64,000 nucleotides of DNA. It comes from Clostridiales bacterium (GTDB taxonomy: Bacteria; Bacillota; Clostridia; Saccharofermentanales; Saccharofermentanaceae). Positions 15,844 through 24,900 of this stretch are shown one piece after another. Position 1 is the stretch's first letter, and the number at the start of each line of letters is the position of its first letter. The notes beneath the pieces are model-generated. The model saw only the letters and a list, made by a program, of their open reading frames with translations. It ran no database searches and had not been told where the DNA came from. The DNA lies in assembly GCA_017478485.1 (NCBI GenBank), contig JAFVDI010000003.1:124001-188000 (forward strand), in the 5' to 3' direction. Position numbers and translations under genes: made by a program.

Positions 15844-18729
15844 ATGGCATATAAACGTTTATTTGCGATCCTTCTCGGCATGATAATGACTGTCGAGGCT
15901 GTTCCTGTCGTTGTTTTTGCAAAAGAGACTGATCCTGTATCGGACGGTTTGATAGTTACAGAGGAAGAACAGGCTGATGAAACTGAAGCAACAGAAGCTT
16001 CAGTAGGCGAAACCACTGTAAAGAAAGATAAGGAATCTCCTAAATCAGAAGGCGAGAAGCCTGCTGTCAGTGAAACTGAGAAGGCGGAAGATAAAGCTCC
16101 TGAAGAGACAAAGACAGAGGAAGCTGCCGAAACTGAAGAGAAGGAAACGACAACTCCTTCTGAAAAAGAGCCTGAAGAAAAAGAACCTGAACAGACTGAA
16201 ACTGTAATAAACGAAACCGGGGCCGGTGATAAAGAACCGGCAGAAACAGCTTCTAAGCCTGCCGTAAATTCAAATGATACTGATACGCCTGATCCAAAAG
16301 AGGGCGAGATCGTATTTGTAGAGCAGCGCCAGCAGGTAGAGACATACAGTCCTTCTAAAAAGCCCGATAACAATGAGCAGCTTGAAACATATTTCAGGAA
16401 AAAGACTGAAGCTCAGGTCGGAAAGACACGTCCGGTCCTTCGTAAGGCAGCTCCTTCGGCCGGAAGCAGATTGTCCGATATCGACAGGACTGTTTATGAA
16501 TACTTCAAAGAACAGAGTGTTCTGGTTGCCCAAGGAAAGATCAACTGCAGTGTCTTTACGGTCCCGTTGAAAAATTTCGGGCTTGGCCTTGAAAATAAGA
16601 TCTGGACAGCTCAGGAATTAGGAGTTTCCAGCGTGGTTAATATTTCGGCAGGCAGAATTACAAGCCTGAATAAGGTTGCCGCGGAAGCCGTACGAAAACA
16701 GTTTAAAATTCCTGTCGATCTAAAAGCCGTTGATGATGCTTTGCTGGCAGATTGCCCTTTTGAACTGTATTGGTTCGATAAAGTAAGCGGAGTTCAGCTG
16801 TATTCGTATTCATTAGGCGCGAAAAAAGTAAATAACGAATACGTACTCTGCATTGCATACGGTCCTACAGGATGCTTTACGGTTTCTGCTGATTACAGCG
16901 GCGGCACGTATTCAGAGCCTGATGGAATAGAAGGTCCGTATTTAACGAACATAACAAAGATCAGTCGTGTAAATACGGCTGTTACTAAAGCTGCATCTGT
17001 TGTCAAAGCTGCTGCAAGCAAAACAGACTATCAGAAACTGGTCTACTACTGTAATCAGATCAGGAGTTTCGTTAAATATGATCATAATGCTGTAACGAAT
17101 CCTGAAGTAAAATACGGAGACCCATGGCAGCTTATATCTGTTTTTGATGGTAATTCAAATACTAATGTCGTATGCGAAGGTTATTCCAAGGCATTCATGT
17201 ATCTGTGTAATCTCACGGATTTCAAAGATGATATTTCCTGTATAACAGCCACCGGAGATATCCCCGCCGGCGGACATATGTGGAATGTCGTTAATATGGA
17301 TGACGGAAAGAATTATCTTGTTGACATTACGAACATCGATGGGGCAGGAACACAGGCAGCCTTTAATGCACTGTTCCTTGCCGGTTCCCAAACTAAGGTT
17401 AACAACGGGTATATATTTTATAATAATTCTTTCGTGTATGATGACGAATGTCTCAGGACTTACACAAGTGACCAGCTGGAGATCAGTGACAAAAACTACT
17501 ATATTGCAAGGCCGGTTAGTGTAAGCGCCATCGATAATAAAGGCGACCCGACGGTTTCTCCTGCATCTGCAAAGCCTGATGAAGTGATAACCATTAAACC
17601 AAACCCGAAAACCGGTTATGAATTAGACTATATAAAAGTCAACGATAGAACTATCGGCGGTACGACTTACTCTATGAAGGGTGTTCCTGCTGACATTGAA
17701 GTTTATTACAAGCATAAGCTGTATAAGGTTACTGTTAAAGCATCAGCAGGCGGCAGCGCTACAGCATCATCAGACAGCGGTTATTACGGTGACTCCATTA
17801 CAATTAATGCGATTCCTGAAAAAGGATATGAACTTGATAAGATAACCGTCAATAATGGTGAACCGCTGACGGGAAATACATTTACCATGGATCTTGCCGA
17901 TGCGAATGTTTCCGTTACCTTCAAAAAGATTCCTTTTAAGGTAACCGTTAATTCCGGAGAACATGGCACAGCATCAGCCGATCTTAACGAGGCATGTGTT
18001 GGAGATACCGTTACATTGAATGTATTGCCTGAAGAAGGATACTTTGCCAAGAGTATTACGGTTAATGGTGAGCCAGTGATCGGAACAACCTTCAAAATGC
18101 TTCCTGAACCTGTTACCGTTAAGGTCGAGTTTGACCTGATAACACAAGCGGCAATCGGTGACATCTTAACTGATGGTGTCAACAATTATAAGATCACCAA
18201 TAATGCAATGGACGGTACCGGTACGGTAGCCTTTGTCGGTTCTGCAAATCAGGCTACAAGCGTTTCTGTCCCTGCAATCGTTAATTTGAGAGGAATCTCT
18301 TATAAAGTTACGAAGATTGCGAGCTATGCATTCTATAAGAACACCTCAGTTACGTCAGTAAGTATTGGTTCCAATGTTAGCGTTATTGAAAGCAAAGCTT
18401 TCGTCGGATGCACCAGACTTACCAAGATAACCGGTGGGTCAAGGGTAAAGACGATAGGTTCCAGAGCATTTATTACCTGTACAAAGCTGAAATCTTTCTC
18501 CATATCGTCTTCCGTCCTTTCAAAGATCGGTTCTTATGCATTCTATGGGGATAAGAGTCTTAAGACTCTTTATATAAGAAAAACAACCAAGCTTAAGAAG
18601 AAGAGCGTTAAAAAGTCATTGAAGGGCTCTAAGATCAAGACCGTCAAGGTCAAGAAATCTAAGGTGAGGAAATACAAGAGGTATTTCACAAAAAAGAACT
18701 GCGGCAGAAAAGTAAAGGTTAAAAAGTAA
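15844..18729 (+). CDS. Secreted BspA/InlB-repeat protein with transglutaminase-like domain
   Basis: The 961-aa protein begins with a signal peptide (residues 1-25, cleavage near VFAKE). Next is an acidic Glu/Thr/Pro/Lys-rich stalk to about 140. A transglutaminase-like domain follows, with a plausible catalytic triad of Cys444 (VCEGYSKAF), His478 (GGHMWN) and Asp494 (LVDITN). Three InlB-type repeats of about 70 residues come next (about 558-765), each centred on a GYELDKITVN-like strand. A short BspA leucine-rich block and the lysine-rich tail ending NCGRKVKVKK close the protein. The transglutaminase fold suggests peptide cross-linking, cleavage or binding at the surface. The ATG at 15844 is chosen over an upstream one at 15769 because AAGGAG precedes it and it starts the signal peptide. 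Confidence 0.85.
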   Translation: MAYKRLFAILLGMIMTVEAVPVVVFAKETDPVSDGLIVTEEEQADETEATEASVGETTVKKDKESPKSEGEKPAVSETEKAEDKAPEETKTEEAAETEEKETTTPSEKEPEEKEPEQTETVINETGAGDKEPAETASKPAVNSNDTDTPDPKEGEIVFVEQRQQVETYSPSKKPDNNEQLETYFRKKTEAQVGKTRPVLRKAAPSAGSRLSDIDRTVYEYFKEQSVLVAQGKINCSVFTVPLKNFGLGLENKIWTAQELGVSSVVNISAGRITSLNKVAAEAVRKQFKIPVDLKAVDDALLADCPFELYWFDKVSGVQLYSYSLGAKKVNNEYVLCIAYGPTGCFTVSADYSGGTYSEPDGIEGPYLTNITKISRVNTAVTKAASVVKAAASKTDYQKLVYYCNQIRSFVKYDHNAVTNPEVKYGDPWQLISVFDGNSNTNVVCEGYSKAFMYLCNLTDFKDDISCITATGDIPAGGHMWNVVNMDDGKNYLVDITNIDGAGTQAAFNALFLAGSQTKVNNGYIFYNNSFVYDDECLRTYTSDQLEISDKNYYIARPVSVSAIDNKGDPTVSPASAKPDEVITIKPNPKTGYELDYIKVNDRTIGGTTYSMKGVPADIEVYYKHKLYKVTVKASAGGSATASSDSGYYGDSITINAIPEKGYELDKITVNNGEPLTGNTFTMDLADANVSVTFKKIPFKVTVNSGEHGTASADLNEACVGDTVTLNVLPEEGYFAKSITVNGEPVIGTTFKMLPEPVTVKVEFDLITQAAIGDILTDGVNNYKITNNAMDGTGTVAFVGSANQATSVSVPAIVNLRGISYKVTKIASYAFYKNTSVTSVSIGSNVSVIESKAFVGCTRLTKITGGSRVKTIGSRAFITCTKLKSFSISSSVLSKIGSYAFYGDKSLKTLYIRKTTKLKKKSVKKSLKGSKIKTVKVKKSKVRKYKRYFTKKNCGRKVKVKK

Positions 18730-18750
18730 GTAAATCCAATCTTTTGACAG

Positions 18751-18782
18751 AAACTCCGGGGCGGATCCCCGGAGTTTTTTTG
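18751..18782 (+). terminator. Rho-independent terminator after the 961-aa surface protein gene
   Basis: An 11-bp GC-rich stem (AAACTCCGGGG / CCCCGGAGTTT, loop CGGAT) is followed by a T-run. The next 170 bp to the following gene are AT-rich; I see a TAAAAT at 18900-18905 as a candidate -10 but no convincing -35. Confidence 0.9.
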
Positions 18783-18951
18783 TGCCATTTGCATTTTATG
18801 AGGATAAGTTAATTATTAAATTGTCAAATAAATGTGCAAAGTGTCAACAATCTTTCATAATAATAATTTATTAATAGTGCATCTTTCCTAAAAAAGTTGT
18901 AAAATTACCTATTGGGTGTTCTAATTTGGGTTTCTACGCGGAGGTTAGTTG

Positions 18952-21900
18952 ATGAAGCATCTCAAATTTACTTCGGTCGTTTTGACGATCGCTATTTGTA
19001 TGTCCATGTTTATGCCGACTGTATCTGTCCTTGCAGATGAAGCTTCGGCTCCTTCAGAGACACAGAGTACTGAAGAAACAGAAACACAGAAACCGAAAGA
19101 GACTGTAAAACCTAAAGAAACCGAAAAGCCGGCTCCTAAGGAGACAGAGAAGAAAGAAACAGAACCTTCCGAAAAGAAGGAAACTGATGCAACAGAGAAA
19201 CCGGCTGCACAGGAAACAGAGAAGCAGGAGCCTGAAAAGCAGGAACCTGCAGAGACTGAAAAACAAATCCCCGCTGAAACCGAAAACACAGAGCCTGCTG
19301 AAACAAAAGAGCAGGAACCCGCTGAAACCAAAACACAGAATCCCACTGAGACAGAAAAACAAGAGCCCGTTGAAACAGAGGAGAAGGAGACTGAACCGAC
19401 TGAGTCTCAGACTCCTGAAGAAACAGAGGAGCAGGCTCCCGAAATAACTGAAGCTCCCGTACAGGAAACGGAAGTTCAGAAGGAATCTAAAAAAGCTATT
19501 ACAAATGGTACATGTGGCGATTCAATGTCCTGGACTCTTTCTGATGGCGTTTTGGACATTTCCGGAACTGGTATTATGGATGGCGAACCGGGCTGGTTAA
19601 AATACAAGGACCAGATTACTACTGTAAATATCGGAGAAGGCGTTGAAAGAATAGGCACAGGTGCTTTTGAAGGGTGTTCAAATCTTACAAAAGTTTCATT
19701 CCCGTCAACCCTTCAGGAAACAGGCAGATACTCTTTTCATGATTGTACGAGCCTTGAAACCGTTACTGTTCCTTACAATGTCTCTTGGCTTGCTAACTCA
19801 ACCTTCAGTGGCTGCACGAAACTGAAAAACGTTACGTTGGAGTGTAATATTGATGTTATTGAAATAAGTTGCTTTGAGAACTGTACATCACTTACAAGTA
19901 TAAAACTTCCTGATCAAGCCACGAAAATAGCTTTGTATGCTTTCCGCGGTTGTACCAGATTAAGCAGTGTAACGTTCCCGGAGACCTTGGTCGATATTCA
20001 GGATGAAGCATTTGCCGGTTGTACGAGCCTCACAAAGATTACGGTGCCTTACGGTGTAACTAACCTTGGAGATGGTGCATTCAAAAACTGTACAGGTCTT
20101 ACCAGTGCTACGATGGTTTCCGTTAATCGAATCGGTAATTATGCATTTGAAGGATGTACCGGATTAAAGACTGTTACGATTCCGGTTACTGTAGATCATA
20201 TTTGGGTCAGTGCTTTTGCAAAATGCTCATCTCTTACAGATGTACATTATGGAGGCACGGTTTCTCAGTGGGGAGACCTTGAGATTGCTGCAAACAATGC
20301 ACCTTTGTTTAAAGCGACCCTTCATGCAAAAGATTCTTCTTCTTTTAATGGAGCTTCCGGAACTTGCGGAACCAATCTTACTTGGACGCTTGGTACAACT
20401 GGTACACTTACGATCTCCGGTTCCGGAGCTATGAGTAATTTCGATAGTAATAACTATGGATCGTACTATTTCTATAAAGCTCCCTGGAAAGCTTATAACA
20501 GCATAATTAAAAAGGTTGTAATTGAAAGCGGAGTTACAACGATAGGTAACGGAGCTTTTAGCGGCTGCGGAAATCTTACGACAATAACCATGCACAACGG
20601 CATTGTTTCGATCGGCAGGGATGCATTTGTCAATTCGGGAATACTTTCTCTTACCATTCCTTCCAGTATGACTGAAATTGCAGCAAATGCTTTTGAGAAT
20701 GTTACAAGTCTTACTACGGTTACGATACCTGCCACGGTTAAAACTATTGGCAGTTACGCTTTCGCAAATTGTACGGATCTTACTACAGTTAACCTTAGCA
20801 ATGGTGTTACCAGGATTTGTGACAGCGCCTTTAGAGATTGTGCGAAACTTGAGACTATTGATCTTCCTAATAGTATAAAAAGGATCGAAAGCAGTGCATT
20901 TAACGGAGCAGGTCTTACTGAAGTTGTTATTCCGTCTAGTATTGCGTCATCGGGTTTTGGTGAATTTGCATTTGCAAACTGTCTGAATCTTACCAAGGTA
21001 ACGATTTCAAGCAACGTACAAAAGATCGGTATTGATGCTTTTGCAAATTGCAAAAATCTTAAGACTGTTATTATTCCGTTAACTGTTTACGAAATCGGCT
21101 CTTATGCATTTACCGGATGCACAAGTCTTTCTGATGTTTACTATGAAGGTACACAAGATAACTGGAATAATGTCCCGGGTTCCGGACAAACTGAACTACA
21201 ATCTGCAACAAAACATTACGGCAGTACGGGGGAGACACTTTATAATATTCAAGTTGTCAGCTGCGTGAACGGTTCAGTAACTTTCTCAAAGAATCCTGCT
21301 CCGGCAGGCGAAGTTATCACGGTAACAGCAACTCCTGATGAAGGATATACTTTTAATTACATTGACGTTAATGGTACTATGTGCGGCACAACATTCGCGA
21401 TGCCTGCTGGTAACGTTAAAGTAAAAGTATTTTTCAGCAGTAAATCTTATAAGCTCACAGTAAATTATTCTTCAGGCGGTACAGCTAGTTATTATACAAA
21501 TAGTGTGTCTGCAGGTACTAATGTTATTCTTACCTGTACTCCTGAAGATGGATATGTAGTTGATTCAGTGAAGATCAATGATGTCGATAACGGAACTGAT
21601 ACTACATTTATAATGCCCGCAAGAGATACGGAGGTATATGTTACTTTCGCTCAGAAGGGTTATGATATTGAATTAATTACCGACAGCAATGGTAAGGCTT
21701 TTTTGAATAAGACCTCAGCCAATGCAGGTGATAAGATCACTGTGACTGCTACACCGAATGACGGTTACGTAGTCGATCAGATAATAGTTAATGATGTGCC
21801 CTTAAAGTCCGGCGTTTATGAATTTACAATGGGTGCCGGGGACACAACGGTAGAAGTTACCTTTAAGAAAGCCGCATACTCCGTTACAGTTTCTGTGCCT

Positions 21901-24900
21901 AATGGTGGCGGAACTGCCAGTGCTAATGTTACATCTGCACAGCAAGGTGAAAAGATCACTATTTCATACAAGGCATCTACAGGTTATACCCTCGATAAGA
22001 TCACGCTTAATGGTAACGCGATTCCCGGCACTACATTTGATATGCCGGCAGGAGCTGCAAAAGTAGCCGTATATTTCAAGAGGATCCAGTACACGATCAC
22101 GGCAACCTGTTCAGCAGGCGGAACAGTTACATGCAGTCCTACGTCAGCAGGCGTTGGAGAAACGATCACCATTAAGCCAATATCTGAAACCGGTTATACA
22201 GTTGAATCGGTAAAGGTCAACAATGAGGAAATTAATGGTTTAACTTTTGATATGCCTGCCAAGAATACGACAGTATATGTTTCTTTTGTCAGGGGCGGAT
22301 ATCCTGTTAATCTGACGGTTGGACCTAACGGTGATGCAACAGTTTCAAAGAAGACGGCCGGATACGGAGACAAGATCACCATTACAGCTGAACCTGCTGT
22401 AGGTTATGTTTTAGATACAATTACTGTTGACGGTGTCGCTTTGGATCCGGGTAAAACAGAATTCACGATGGGCGCTGCCGAGACTAATGTAAAAGTAACT
22501 TTCAAGAAAGCCAGTTACAGCATCAATGTTTCCGTGTCTAATGGAGGCGGAACTGCAAACGCTAGCGTTCCCAAGGCAGGATACGGTGATACGGTCAAGG
22601 TCACCTGTAATGCACTCTCCGGCTATGAGTTTGATAAGATCACGGTTAATGGGGATGAAAAATCAGGCACATCTTTTACCATGCCGGCAGAAACTGCAAA
22701 TGTAGTCGTTTACTTTAAGAAGATCCAGTACACTGTCACTGCTAATTGTTCATCAGGCGGAACGGTCTCCTGCAGTCCTACGTCAGCCGGTGTCGGAGAA
22801 AAGATCACCATTACAGCAAAACCTGCAACCGGTTACTCGGTAGGAACGGTAAAGGTCAACAATGTTGTTGCTGATGGCTTGACTTTTGAAATGCCTGCCA
22901 AGAATACGACGGTATATGTTAACTTCGTCAAGACTGTTTACAACGTTGATCTGACAGTCGGAGATAACGGTACTGCATATGTTTCTGCGGAAAAGGCAAA
23001 CATGGGTGATAAGATCACCGTAACATACAAACCTGCTACCGGTTATATTTTAGATACTATTAAGGTTAATAATACGGCTCTGGCTTCCGGTGAAAACGAA
23101 TTCACTATGGGAGCTGCATCAGTAACAGTCGTTGTAACCTTTAAGAAGGCTTCTTACTCCGTCTCTGTTTCTGTGCCCAATGGTGGCGGAACAGCCAAAG
23201 CTGACGTTACCAATGCGGGTTACGGAGATCTGATCAAAATAACATGTTCTGCATCTGCAGGTTATGAGTTTGATAAGATCACGGTTAACGGAGTTGAGAA
23301 AACCGGTACGACATTTAATATGCCGGCAGAAGATGCTGTTGTAGTCGCTTATTTCAAGAAGGTCGATTATAAGATCGAACTGAAGGTCGGAGATAATGGT
23401 ACTGCAACCGTTTCAAAGGATTCTGCAAATTACGGCGATACCATAACTGTGACAGTAAAACCTGATGCGGGATATATGCTCAAGACCATTAAGGTTAATG
23501 GTACTGCTTTGCCTTCCGGGAAGATGGAATTCACGATGGGAATCGGTAAAACGATTGTCGAGGTATCTTTCCAAACGGTAAAGTACAATATCAACATTTC
23601 TGTTCCCGAAGGCGGATCTGCAGTGACCAATCCTGCAAGTGCCAGTGTCGGTGATACTGTAAAGGTAATTCCGACACCTGATACCGGTTATGAACTTGAT
23701 AAGATCACGCTTAATGGCTCGACACTGACCGGTAGAGAATTTGAGATGCCTGCAGGAGAGGCAAATGTAGTTGTTTACTTTAAACTGATCGATTATGATA
23801 TCAATCTGAGCGTAGGACCTAATGGTACTGCAACCGTTTCAAAGAATCCTGCAAATTACGGTGATGTCATAACTGTCACTGCTACTCCTGTTGCCGGATA
23901 TGTTCTCGATAAGATCATAGTTAACGGTACTGCTCTGAAAGCCGGTGTAACAACTTTCACGATGAGAAACGCTGCAGTTACTGTTTCTGTATCTTTTAAG
24001 AAAACCCAGTACTCGATCGACGTATCCGTATCTGGAGAAGGCGGAACCGCTTCTGCAAAGACTTCGGCCGCTGCTGAAGAGTGGATCGATATAAAATGCA
24101 ATGCTGATACCGGTTATGTTGTTGATAAGATTACTGTTAACGGTTCGGCTATAACCGGAACCGGATTCCCTATGCCGGCAAAGGCTGCGAATGTAGTCGT
24201 AACGTTTAAGAGGGCTGTTTATAAGATCGCTTTGATCAAGCCTGTCGGCGGTACTGCAACAATTGCAAAGACAACAGCTTATTATGGTGAAAGCATTGCT
24301 GTCACGACCAAAGCTAATACCGGTTATGAACTTGATAAGATCTATGTAAACGGATCTCCGGTATCTTCCAAAACATCATTTACGATGCCGGCTTCTGATG
24401 CGGAAGTAGAAGCTGTTTACAAGCTGATCGACTATGATATCGAGGTAGAATGCGGACCTAACGGAACGGCAAGCGTTTCAAAGGATCCTGCAAATTATGG
24501 CGACAGGATCGTCATAACGGCTACACCTAACAGCCGTTATACCATCGAAACCATAAAGGTTAACGGTACGGAACTGGTCGGCACGATGGAATTTACTATG
24601 GGCAATGCGCCTGCAACGGTTGAAGTAACTTTCAAGAGAGCCGATTATACGATCAGCTCATCTGTATCCGGCGGCAACGGTAAGATATCAGTAGTCAAGA
24701 TGGCAAACGGGGGTGATAGAGTTGCTGTTGAGTGCACACCGAATGCCGGTTACACGCTCGATAAGATCCTTGTTAACGGTAATGCCATAACCGGAACATC
24801 ATTTACGATGCCTGCACAGGATACAACGGTCGAAGTCTCGTTTAAGTTAGCTGTTTACAGCATCTCGATAAACAAGCCGGCCGGCGGTACTGCAAAATTA

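Noticed and set aside
18945..19362. Several long antisense frames opposite the Pro/Glu/Thr stalks
   Set aside because: They consist of Ser/Phe/Val low-complexity strings that are the mirror of repetitive GAA/ACA/CCT codons, with no start signals or conserved motifs.
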